A stretch of 64,000 nucleotides of DNA, from NCBI GenBank assembly GCA_973895155.1, contig OZ316892.1:5456001-5520000 (forward strand). Direction: 5' to 3'. Of this stretch, positions 1 to 10,850 are shown in pieces. A program made the position numbers and the translations under genes. The DNA is from Marsupella aquatica. Its lineage: Eukaryota > Marchantiophyta. Under the pieces are notes generated by a model. The model made no database searches, was not told the DNA's origin, and saw only the letters and a program-made list of their open reading frames with translations. The first letter of the stretch is position 1; every line of letters begins with the position of its first letter.

Positions 1-49
1 GAATGACTAACCAAAATAACATATGAATTTTATTTCCTTCATATCGGAG

Positions 50-145
50 CGGGCTAGTATATCTCAATTGTACGTTGATATGCCTCACTGTTTACGTTCA
101 AGGATCGGGCTAGTATCTCTCAATTTTACGTTGATAGCTTCACTG
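50..145. repeat. Two-copy tandem duplication at the 3' end of the ROCO gene
   Basis: Positions 50-90 and 106-145 are near-identical and both begin CGGGCTAGTAT and end TTCACTG or CTCACTG, with a period of 56 bp. The stop codon of the ROCO gene (TGA, read at 142-140 on minus) lies in the second copy. The duplication therefore spans the end of the coding region and the 3' untranslated region. Confidence 0.75.
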
Positions 146-3100
146 CCGTAACAAATTAGCCCGGTTTGCTTCCCTTTGACATTTTTGGCAAACCCAGAAG
201 CACGTCCGTTTTGTCCCTGACAGATATCTGGAGAGCATCTTAGATTTGTATTGCACTTGATAAAGTTGGAATGTCTTTGAGATTTGTCCTTGCGCCTTCA
301 AGGGTGCCATCAGGTCCTGAACAAATATCAAATCCGAGTTATGAACAAATCACCCCACTTAACGATCAAACCAGCTCAATCTAACAATGAGATGGTGTTA
401 GTTTCCTCCTTCAATCTGGTAGATTTGAAGTTAGCGAGCCTACGATCATGCCTAGCCTGTCGGAAACATTGAGAGCATCCCAACGGGTTTGGTGGCCAAG
501 CCTCCCCAGATCATGCAGAGAAAAGTGTTCATTCCAAGAATTAAATTTCCAAGCCGCTATGATTGAAAGTCGACAACCCCACCAAGTCCCTCCAAGCTGA
601 CCTCCATTCCAGAAATTGTGCATTCATACTTTCTAATTGGTCTCGGTCGTGGACCATGGCGGGTTGGCGACCGCTATTCTTGCTAATACTGAGGGTCGGC
701 AGCTTGGATCTGGCGTGTCTGTCGGTCTGTGAACGACACAAGGGGTACTGGTGGGAAACGCAACAGCAAAGGTTTCTCTCCATTTGGTTTGTTTGGCGGT
801 TCAGAGGCCAGGCGAAAAGGTGCACTGGTGTAGAAGCTCGAACAAATCTAAAACTGAGTGCAAGAAGGATTTGAATTAGAGAGGGGCAAAATAGAGTCTC
901 TTGACCTGTATAATTCCCCATGCCTCTGCCAGAGTACTGTCAACTTCAACTTGGTTGCAATCTACAATGGAAGTCTTGATGTTGTATATGATATTAGCTC
1001 CGGTCAAAGTCGTAGCAACCAGTGGCGCAGCTCCAGCCCACGATGAAAAGTGTGGGATTGCACTGCCGATACCAGCAGCAACATGAAGCCCAACCTTCGC
1101 CAGAATGAACAAGATCTTGAGAGAGCCCAATACAAGGGGCCTCAGCTTTTTGTATGTGTCCCTGACAGGGAGTTCAAGCACAGATTCAGAAATTTTGATG
1201 CGAGATTAAGCTCATCTATAATTCGGACTGGTCACTGCTGATAAAATTGCGGCTGACTTCTGAGATTTGCCTTAGTTTGAAGAACTCATTTTCACTAGAG
1301 AAGATAATCATCTTAGTTTAGACACGTACTGGCAACTCAAATTAAACTTCAGAACAAAAAACTTCCCCTATGAGTCAGAACCCAACTGTCAAGGAATTCT
1401 TTGATATAAAACTTTTAACTTTAGTCTGTCCAATTGAGATGTATAATCGGATTTGGTCCTGGCACCCAAATTATATGTTGTACTTTTGAAAGTTACTGCT
1501 AACACACTTCAGGACGTAACTTTTCGATTTTCAGCAGTACTACAGTAGCTGTATCTTTGCCCGTAAATTCTTTTTGTTATGGAATAAAACTCGAAGGGAA
1601 GTAAGTGCAAGTGCTTAATTACCCCGGCAACAAGTTGACCAAGGGCAGACCCTGCTGATCCTTGACATAGTGAGGTTGGTTTGGACTTTCGCACATGAAA
1701 TGCAGCTTGATAGGTACTCCGATTTGCAAGACAGCCACGAACCGTTGTTTCAAGCTCACGGAGTTGTCTAAAAAGTAAGGCAACCCGGGCATATCCTGCA
1801 ACTCTGCGACGGACCCCATGAGTTCGTCCATTTTCTCCACCAGAGTGCTTTGCATCTTTTGGTGGAGCATCTGCATATCATCCAAGCTCGCCGCAATATG
1901 TGACAAAAGTTTCGTCTGTTCCTCAATCTTCGAAATGACGACGTCCTGCATTTCTCTCAACTGCCTTGAAAGGGGTACTCTAATTTCCTGTAGTGGGCAT
2001 CGCAGTCGCACAAATTAATGCCCACGAAGAATTTAGAATGTAGATATCATCCGGAGGCTGGAAAAAAGGAAAAGGACTGATCATCATACAATCTAAAGAC
2101 TTACAGAATGTCGCTCATGAAAATGTGAATTCACGATCGTACCCAAATCACGCGTCATAAAGTGGACACATGCGAGAAACTATTTAGATGCTGAAATTAA
2201 GTTTAAGTGGTTCAAGACAGGTAAGTAAATATTGGCATCTATACACAGTCTGGGCACTCAAAGTGAGGAAGTGACTCGGTACATGAGTAGTGCTTACATT
2301 GACATACCAACGCCACGCGTCCGGCCCGTCAGGTGGCCCCTCTGGTTCTTCCGATTCACCAGCTGATTGCACAGGCTGCGATGTCGTTCTGGACGTAGAC
2401 GGCACTTCAGCGCCAGTAACGTTCTGGACCTCATCAACGGCTTGAAAAAGGCCATATCGCTGTTCACTAATCGTGACTCTGTACTTGAAAATAGCTTCTT
2501 TTACGTCTAGGAGAGTTAGCATTTGCATCGCCTCGACCCACTCTCCTCTAACAAGGTACTCGTCCTCTGGCACAGCGGGAAAGAAGTGCCTGTAAATCCT
2601 TGACATATCTTGCACGGAATTGGCGTACGAGCCGTCGTCCCAAACTTCCAATTCAACCGACTCAAAGAGTTTTTCCATCACGGCTTTCGTCAAGTCCTCC
2701 TTCAGGACTGCCTGGTTCTTCCTGTGACAGCACAAGGACAGCCTCTCGACGCACTGCGGCCTCAGGATTGCCTCTTGCAGCGCCACACCTGGGCAGCCCT
2801 CTCGAGACGCGCAGAACAGTCGTAGCTGCTCCACAAGATTGGTGACTAGTAAGTGTGAACCTCGTGCCTGGCTGCAGGACTTCACTAGAATATCCACATA
2901 ATCTCCGTCGAGAAGACCGTCATCTCCACTCTTCTCCATGAGTATCTCAAGTCCATCGTGCTGCACTATAATCAGATTTTTCTCAATCTTGTATATCAAC
3001 TGCAATTTTGGGCCGCGCAAAAACTTCTGTAGATAGACCTGAAGGTACGGTTCAACACAAGCCTCGTTAATTAAGCAAACTTAAAACTCTTAGTGCGTTG

Positions 3101-6100
3101 ATGAACAAACACACCATTCAATTGATTTGAAGGAATGGTCTACGTACGTGCATCTAGCTGGCAAAACAGTCTTCAGCTGACAGGAAGCAGCAGTAATCCA
3201 AGCAATTCACTCAAAGGGTGATTCGATAATATGTCGTCGAGTTCCAGGATCAAAGGTCGCAGCAATAAGCAGGAAAGAAGAAATGAAATATAGCTACCTG
3301 AAACCTTTGGAAAAAGCCAGAGGTTAGGAACGTTCGTGATTGATCCGTGCACTGCAATCGAAGACCACTATAGATTGGACGGTTTGACGTTTTGCTGTCG
3401 TCCACCGGCCATGATAGCCTCCGTCTGCCTCGGCGAGCCAGGCCGTTGGGGTCGTCGAGAGTGCTTGGAACGAAATATGAACAGGTTGGAGGATCAGTTC
3501 TCAAGTCTTCTTCGTAGCAGAGTTCCAGCTCCTTCATGAGTCGTATCAAGTCCCCGGCTTTGAATCCACGATAGCTCCTTCTCTGAATGAAATCCTCCAA
3601 GACTTCCATTAGTTTATGGTGAGATAAGCACCCATTTTTGATGTTATGAATGAATGGCTCATAACTTTCATCTCCTGGCCTAAACAACTCTCCCAAGAAA
3701 ACCTTACCTAGCCAATTCGGGTCCACTACAACAAAGGACGAATTCGGGAAGTGAATGATGGAACCCACGTCATGCAAATAAGATGCTACAGCTAGCTCGT
3801 TCTTTTTGCGATACGCTGTTCTCATTTCCTGTTCTTCACTGGCAATTTCTGCCGGGACATCTCGAAATAGTACATCTAGTTCCTTCATCTCCTTACAAAG
3901 ATCGAAAAACTTCTCTTGTGTAATGATCGGATAAAAGCTGTGGTTTCTCTTAGCGGTCCACTTTGCCAAGAAAAGATTCATCTCCTCGCAAGCAGCAGGT
4001 ACTTTTGGAAGGGTTGATGAGAATAAAGAATCGAAACTTTCGAGAACATCATCGACAACTTCACGAGCATGTCGGGCTGACCAGGAATTGATAGCGTGAA
4101 CCTTAGCGTTAAGGTCCACACGACCTTCGAAGACTCTACTCAATTTATGCACCTGCCCCGTCGTTCTCGCCCACTCGATGTACCTTTCCTTCCGATTTGA
4201 CTCAATATTCCCAAACCGTCTGGACAGTTTGTCCAAATGGGTCAACACGATCGAAACTCGTGGTAGTATCCATCCAGTTTTCCTGCAATTTGAGGTTATG
4301 AAACCGAGCCAATAACACAGCTCCTTTTCCAAATATTGGGCTGATTTCTCCTCATCCCAACTACCGTTCTCATTGAAGACAGGTTTGTTCAGAAATAGGA
4401 ACACGCAGGCCTGATTAATGTCGGGAAACATGTAATGGCTGTCGTGCAAAGCATGGTACTCATCCTGTCCGGCCATATCCCAAACAGCAATATGTTTATC
4501 TGTGGAATCTCTCAAGAGCCGTATCTCGATCCCTTGCGTTCTTCTGTCGAAGTAAGATGGGCAAAAACAACTTTGATTGGCCATGCACGCTGTTGCTTCA
4601 AATATTGATCGGTTGATAGCATTCCCCTGCGTGCCAACCATGGACCTTCGAAGAGTGGTCTTACCTGCACAATGCATGCGAGTGCTGCCTTTAATCATCC
4701 TCTCATGCTGGCCGGGTACATGGATCCGAAGTGCAATTGACATTGTAGTGTATTCCGGTGTTTTCATTTCCAAAAAATGATACATCACTCAACCAAACTA
4801 AACCAACTATAACGTCATTTTATTGATTTAAAGAAAAAAATTAGAAATTTTGTGAAAAAAAATTAAAAAATTAAAATCGAAATTCGAGACTCCATAGCAC
4901 GTCATGTCATCATGACACTTTTCAAACAAATATGAATTTGTTTACAAAATAAAATTATTTCATTGTTCTTGTTTGTGGCAAGATTTTGGTAAAACTGAGG
5001 ACACCATGCCGTAAATCTTGATGTAAAAATATTTGAATGTTTGAAAAATAATAGTTTTATTTACCCTAGGTAACAAACTGTTCAATTAGTAGAAGGCCCA
5101 CTTTCCGTGTTTTTTACCCTGAGTAACCGCTGCCCACCCGTATTTTGAATTGTATTTCAATTGAATAATACTAATTGTCTCTCGGCAAGTTGATCTGATG
5201 ACAAAGTAATCGTGGTAATTTTCTTGACATTCGGCTGCCACGAAGGAAGAAGTGGACATGATTCTATGTTGGATCACTCAACACTCCTTTCCATGTCATC
5301 ATTGCAGTTCCTAACTCAGTGATGCCTCTCGTTACTGTTATATTGTCCAACACATGAGGCACGAGCGAACGAAAGAGAAGCAAGCTTAGCAGGGTTCACT
5401 AAGGGTCTCGTTTACGTGCAGATGGTGTTGAAGAGCCTGGGCATGAAAGAAGGACATAGTTATAAGAAATGTCAGCATATGATCAAGGGAGTCTATGCAG
5501 ACGATAATGGGAAGGTGGACTTTCAGGAGTTCAAGGGGTCCATGAACTAATTTAAGATTTATAAGTATATTAGAGTCCGATTTTAAAAATATTTTAAAAT
5601 AATCCCAAAAATATTTTAACTTTATAAGGATTTTTTTTCTTTTCTTATACTTTAGGGGATTGATACTAATAACTTGGTGATGGAGAGATTCATATAATGA
5701 GACCCCCAACAGTGTATTCTAGCTTGGCCTAACCAAGACCTCCCATTACTGAGTGACAAAACCTCCACGTAATAACTACATTCAATTAGTGCAGACCATT
5801 TGACCATCTGCCTACGTAGAGACGACGACAACAACAGCAAATGCTGGCACCCAGCTGTCATGAATTATGTCATTCAAAGGTGCTTCATTAGGACTTGAAT
5901 ATCAGAATGCCAAAACTCTGGACTAACGAAACTCAACTGTATCAGGTTCAGGTACCGTCCTGTGGCGACCTGCAGCTCCAGGAACCACCATGACACTTTC
6001 GCAAGTAAACATTGAAGAGCTATCTAGAGAAACCAACCAAAAGAAAGATCATCAAAGATTTATTTTCAAGTTGAGAGTTGAAAACTGACCATCTTAACCG

Positions 6101-7398
6101 CCTACAGTACATTTTGTTATATATACAATGAGACGTCAGGAGAGAGAAACATAAATCAAGGACTCGCAATTTCCGAACTTTGGGAGGTATATAGTAAACT
6201 ACATGTTGTATTGGATAGGAGGGAAAGGACGTCCTTAATAACAATAATATCCTCAGACAGTCTCATTGACATTCTCATTGATATCCGATTGGACGAAAAC
6301 GTAGAAACGACGATACGTTGCAGACGCTGGGCGTTACTTACCTGCTCGTGGGAATCCACAAAGGAAAAGGCGTCCAATCTTGGGTGGGACAAATTGCAAT
6401 TTGTTCTGTAAGGTGCCGAAGTAATCCGCCAGCCTCTCGTTCCGTCGAAGCTGCTGTTTGAGTAGCGCAGACTGCCCACTGTTATCCAGTGGTGTTCCCG
6501 CCATGTCAATGGAATTAATTTTCCTATTTGCTTGGAGAAGTTCCATAAGATCGACGAAGGCATCGCCAAGCCCTGGTCCGCAGCGGTACAGATCCATCTT
6601 TTCCACCATATGGTTGTCTTTCAGTGCCTCCCAAACCTTGCTCCATTGCGCACGATCGAACTGGAAGGATCGCATTCCAAGAGACTTCAAGGAGCTGTTG
6701 TGAGTGAGCATTTGCACGAGATTTTCTGCTATTCCCTTCTCATACTCGTAATTCATACTGAATCCTTCGAGAGTTGTATTGTAATTCTCATCTTGGTGTA
6801 AACGTTGCTCGAAGGTGAACAGATCAACCGGTGTGAGGGCTTTCAACAAATAAGTCAGCGGCCCCTCTTGATCGGGGTGAGAGTTGCCATATCCGACTCC
6901 ACATGCCAAGTGACGCAGTGTCGTGTTCTTTGACAAAGCCCTGGCCACGGGAACTGTCTCTTCTGCAGTCCATCCTGGACCCCACATGCCGAGAAACTTT
7001 AAGCTTGGGATGTTGTGCAACAGAAGCTCCTCCACCAGCTCAGCCCCTCTCTTTCCGAGTTTGATGTTTGAACCAATCTCTAGCGTGGAAAGTACTGAAT
7101 GGGGATTCTCAAGCAACCCCCTGATGATATACGACAGGCCATCGCCATCCATGCCAACTCCATAGACCGAAAGCTTCTCGAGGGTCGTGCTTCTCCTCAC
7201 AAGTTCCCCTAGCAACTTACAGCTCTCGACAGACCCGAAATATGAGCTGTTATCCAGAGACACGGAACGCAGCACGGAACGCAGCGGGTTGAACTTTACG
7301 TGCTCGAGGAACAATTTGCACTCTGCGTCATTTTGCTCATTGTCTTCCAAAGAATGTTTTCCACCGTTACTTCTTATCTGCTCTACCAAATCCTCCAT
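140..7398 (-). CDS. LRR-Roc-COR (ROCO family) GTPase, six exons
   Basis: Proposed exons on minus: 7398-6342, 4664-3298, 3038-2298, 1987-1623, 1161-906 and 316-140. All five introns are GT-AG, phases match at every junction, and the sum is 3,963 nt (1,320 residues plus stop). Residues 1-335 are leucine-rich repeats of the ribonuclease-inhibitor type. The Roc GTPase follows: P-loop GFPRAGKT at about 348-355, split by intron 1 after the first base of the second glycine codon; Walker B/G3 WDMAGQ at about 414; G4 THLD at about 494. The COR domain follows, with ASYLHDVG at about 646 and VVVDPNWLG at about 664. The C-terminus ends in a Cys-containing WVCQKC module. ROCO proteins are dimer-regulated GTPases with scaffold or signalling roles; no kinase domain is seen here. 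ATG 7398 is the first methionine in the open frame, but an upstream exon cannot be excluded. Intron 1 holds a Mutator-like insertion. Confidence 0.85.
4756..5710. mobile_element. Mutator-like element with 9 bp target duplication, inside ROCO intron 1
   Basis: The 955 bp segment is flanked by perfect 9 bp direct repeats AGTGTATTC (4747-4755 and 5711-5719). A 9 bp TSD is the hallmark of Mutator-like elements. The ends are imperfect inverted repeats: the left begins CGGTGTTTTCATTTCC and the right, reverse-complemented, begins GTTGGGGGTCTCAT. The body is AT-rich and shares blocks with the 309 bp element at 43957-44265, for example CATTTTATTGATTTAAAG here against CGTTTTATTGGTTTAAAG there. No transposase is encoded, so it is non-autonomous. 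It carries a calmodulin-like gene fragment. Confidence 0.7.
5422..5550 (+). pseudogene. Captured calmodulin-like (EF-hand) C-terminal fragment
   Basis: A 42-codon frame ending in TAA reads like the C-terminal EF-hand of plant calmodulin-like proteins: an LKSLGMK segment, then MIKGV, then a loop read as YADDNGKVDFQE. The loop keeps the position 3 Asp, position 5 Asn, position 6 Gly and position 12 Glu. The position 1 Asp is replaced by Tyr, so calcium binding is probably impaired. The frame is directly preceded by TTTACGTGCAG, an acceptor-like sequence, so the fragment may have been captured from genomic DNA at an exon boundary. It is too short for a functional protein. It lies on the strand opposite the ROCO gene and between the ends of the Mutator-like element. 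Confidence 0.55.
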
Positions 7399-8348
7399 GA
7401 TGTTACTACCTTCGCTTCTGTGACGGCTGGACCAAATCAGATCTGCAGACAGTCAGGGGGCTGGATCAAATCGAACAGCCCCGAACCCTCCACGAATGCA
7501 ATTGATCATAAGAAAATAAGAAAAAACGACTTACGGTGGCACAACTTGTGCCAGAGCAATGCCTAATTGCTGCGTGAAAATTGACTAAGACCCAAACTAA
7601 GACAGGCTTCCTTATCCATCCGTCTGGGGTTCTAACCCAGCTCCGGGATCAAGGTACTTCCCCGTTTGACATCGCTAACTGTTTGTCGCAGTCGATCGAT
7701 GACAAAACTATCCAATCCTAGAGAGGTTTCAACTCGATGGAAAACGACACGACACCATTGAAAGCAGCTGTATGATTCTAGCAAGACCAACGTATTCGAT
7801 CCAGTGATATGCAAAGCGATGAACCGACCGAACGACAGAGAACGACGGACCTCTATATACTAACTTATGGAGCTCTCGAAAAAATTGATCTACGGTGGAA
7901 CACTGGAACTAGATGGATCGAACCGCCGCCGGTCGAGCCCTCACAGACCCGATCGAGCCCTCATAGATCGGGAATGATTTTCTCCTATCCGGCTACCGAG
8001 TGAAAAGATAATAAAAATAAAATATAGATACTGCGACTTTTCTTACAATCTTAGTAAATTGCCACCAAAGTTACTCTCTCCCTGTCTACAGAAAGGACTA
8101 CACTAGATGCTGTGACTTTTCTTCCCAAATTGGGAAGTTGCCACCCAGTTCACTCAACTCCCTTTTTCCCTGACCTACACTTTTGGGGGTCTCGGTAACT
8201 TGCACATCAAAATATGACATATACTATATATGACACCCTTGCATACCGTGATAATCCTAGTTTTTTTCTTTCAATCAATGAATGCAGTCACATTTTGATG
8301 TGTGATTTACCAGCAGGGCACTTTTGGAGGTGATTCGATGCCAGCAAA
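7399..8348. other. Upstream flank of the ROCO gene; no gene seen
   Basis: No convincing coding region. This is the 5' flank of the minus-strand ROCO gene and should hold its promoter and leader. A weak TATA-like TATATAG can be read on minus around 7848-7854, about 450 bp upstream of the ATG. A short internal near-duplication (ATACTGCGACTTTTC and ATGCTGTGACTTTTC, each followed by a loosely repeated block) lies near 8030-8150. Confidence 0.3.
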
Positions 8349-8557
8349 GTGATTCCTCGCTCAGTCACCACTGGCGCTTGCTTGCCTATGAGAGCCGGGT
8401 CATTGTAGAGTGATTCCTCGCTCAGTCACCACTGGCGCTTGCTTGCCTATGAGAGCTGGGTCATTGTAGAGTGATTCCTCGCTCAGTCATTGTAGAGTGA
8501 TTCCTCGCTCAGTCACCACTGGCGCTTGCTTGCCTATGAGAGCTGGGTCATTGTAGA
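8349..8557. repeat. 61 bp tandem repeat: three full units and one internally deleted unit
   Basis: Units run 8349-8409, 8410-8470, 8471-8496 (short) and 8497-8557. Each starts GTGATTCCTCGCTCAGTCA and ends GGTCATTGTAGA. The full units differ by about one base. The short unit lacks 35 bp lying between two GTCA tetramers, as a slippage or microhomology deletion would leave. No ORF or gene crosses the array. Confidence 0.9.
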
Positions 8558-9310
8558 GTGCAAGGAAAGAGTAAAAATTTCCTCGCACGGGCACGTTTTC
8601 TCCTGGCAATACCCAAAATTTGTCATGAAAACAGCCTCGCTAGTATAAAGTGACACTCGCTAGCCTAAAAGAAACCGTTAAATAAACATATCTATGAAAG
8701 TCCCATTGGATTTCAAAACCTATCCTCAGGGTCAATTGGTACACATTACGTATATCCCAAAAAAAGAAGGTGAGTAAATAACATCATAATTCACCCTAGA
8801 ATTTGTACGTACATCAAGGCCAGGGAAATTGCTATCCATAATGTTGCCCATAATTCTCACACGAATAATTGTGTGCGGTCTTGAATAGGACAAAAATCCA
8901 TGATGAGAAAGGATGGCAACTAACGGTTTCAACGGAAAAACCACGAGAATCCAAAGCTCCCTTCCTCACCATTGAAGCGTGAACGGACAGGATAGGCAGA
9001 GCATGTCCAAATTTACAGTCTCGTGGGTATGGACGTCCACCTCAACGATGAGGATGTGAGTATATATCTATATGTCAGTTCTTTGTTAAGGCATGGCACT
9101 TATGAATTTCAGACTGCATATCAATTTTTGACATTGTTTGGGATGTATTGGATTCATCCAACATGAAATTCTGTCCACCTTCCATTGCATGCAGATTCTG
9201 CCCAACCTGATTGGGCAAATGCGGGTAACATTTGATCAGTTTCAATGTCCACAAGGACATACATGGGTTGAACCAGGTTGGGAGGATGGTATTGGGTCCT
9301 AGAATTGAAC
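8558..9310. other. Intergenic sequence; nothing recognised
   Basis: No ORF with a recognisable domain, no RNA gene and no clear terminal repeats were seen. The short ORFs here show no family resemblance. Confidence 0.3.
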
Positions 9311-9376
9311 AAGGTTGGGAAGGTGGTGAAGGTAATTGACAGGTAATGAATAAGGTTGGGAAGGTGGTGAAGGTAA
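9311..9376. repeat. Short tandem duplication, period 41 bp
   Basis: The motif AAGGTTGGGAAGGTGGTGAA occurs at 9311 and again at 9352. A looser, older copy (AGGTTGGGAGGATGGT) precedes them near 9275. This is a simple local duplication without a coding frame. Confidence 0.7.
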
Positions 9377-10560
9377 AATACAGTACCTACAAACGCTGGA
9401 AGAGGGGCACGTAATGTCTGAAGTAGTTGCAATGGAAGAACTCATTCTATCTGTAGTCCATTCATGTGGGTATATTCTGAACATGTACAATGATAGCAAA
9501 TGTATGTGTGCAGGTTGGACAGTCAAACCGTCGACTCAAGTATTCACTAATGCCCCTATGTAGATGCAGTACGGAAGGGGGGTCAACGAATGTTCACTTG
9601 TTTTCCTATGGTTTATTCATTTACTAAGTTTTCACTACAATGTTTGCACATGCATACCTAGAAAGTGACAATATCTAGAACCGAGCTATCTGGACAACCA
9701 ACTGACGGGATCTGGATAGCTGAAGATCATTGACTCCGATGCCGAGCTCCCTTATGGTCCAGGCCTGGATAGGCCATCCGGGGAGAACTTAACATAGGGA
9801 GACTTGTGGGCAATAGGGCGTGGCACTAGCGAAGGCAAGGCCTAAGCTAGTGACAAACACTAAGGACTTAGACTAGCAACAAGAAGCCTTAAGGGATGAG
9901 TCCAAAGCCTTATTTCTCTTTTCAAAATCTTCATGATAAATTCAAAAACGTGTACCAAAAAACCACCAAAAAATGGTATGTATTTTTCAAACTAGACTCA
10001 AGAGAATTTTACCACCAAAATATAAGCATGTATCTAATCTGATATTCTCACAATTGTATAAACCTTGAAATATGCACTTTATAAACGCCGTCAAAAATCT
10101 CGGGGAACTCAATCCAAGGGGTGTCTCATATCACACTCAAAGTTTTGGGGGAATAAACACCCTAAAAGTTAAGTCAATAAAGTTTTTCCCCCCTAACTTA
10201 ATGGAATATTCCCATATTTGATTTTAAAAAACCCTATGATTCTTATAATTCTCAAAATTGGATTAAAATATTTAACCCTAATGTTCTTCAACAAAAATTT
10301 AAAAGTATTTCACTAAACCCAATAAAAAACCCCTATACTTATTTGCACCTGATGGGTCGGAAGAAAAGAAGTGAGGACCCCGAGTCAAAAATAAAATCAT
10401 CGATCAGAGTTTAAGTCAAACTCAAAGTTTTACAAAATATCACCCCACTTAAGCCCTAGTAGTCTCAAACGCTAAGAGTCCCTCTATTGACCTAGTCTAA
10501 TGCAAAGAGACCGCTTCCCCTTCCTCAGTTCCGGAAGTCCCTACCGTCAATTTTGGAACA
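9377..10560. other. AT-rich intergenic DNA; nothing recognised
   Basis: From about 9900 the sequence is strongly AT-rich with A- and T-runs. No gene, repeat or element end could be supported. Confidence 0.3.
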
Positions 10561-10595
10561 ATTGTGACCTCGTCAACCACACTATACTCTCCAGC

Positions 10596-10850
10596 CTAAG
10601 GAATCTCTTCCTCACTCTCCTCATCCGTATCCCCCTGTCTGTCTTCCTCTTCAATGTTATCTGCAAGGTTAAGAATCCTCCCTTTCAACACACTACTCTG
10701 TTGCTTGTCAATCTCAATGGCAACGCAATATCTTCCCATGGCCAAGGAGGAGGTTGTCCTAGTCCATGATCCTGAACAAATATCCAAAACCCTGTCTCCA
10801 ACCTGACTAAAATGACTCACTTCCCAATCTAACAATGCATGTGGTTTCTA
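10596..10850 (-). pseudogene. Fragment of a DNA methylase-like gene
   Basis: On minus, a frame reads KPHALLDWEVSHF, then VGDRVLDICSG, then MGRYCVAIEID and LKGRIL, ending in an acidic tail. This matches the C-terminal part of N4/N6-type DNA methylases: a PTQKP-like entry, motif I with the SAM-binding DxCSG loop, and the following strand ending in an acidic residue. Motif I is disturbed, since the GTGxxS-type stretch is replaced by GSWTRTTSS. A stop follows the acidic tail although the frame continues plausibly beyond it. An acceptor-like TTAG precedes the KPH codons. It is probably a decayed piece of a multi-copy methylase-related gene. Confidence 0.5.

Noticed and set aside
8349-8557. CRISPR-like array
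   Set aside because: Units are contiguous tandem copies without unique spacers, in a plant nuclear context.
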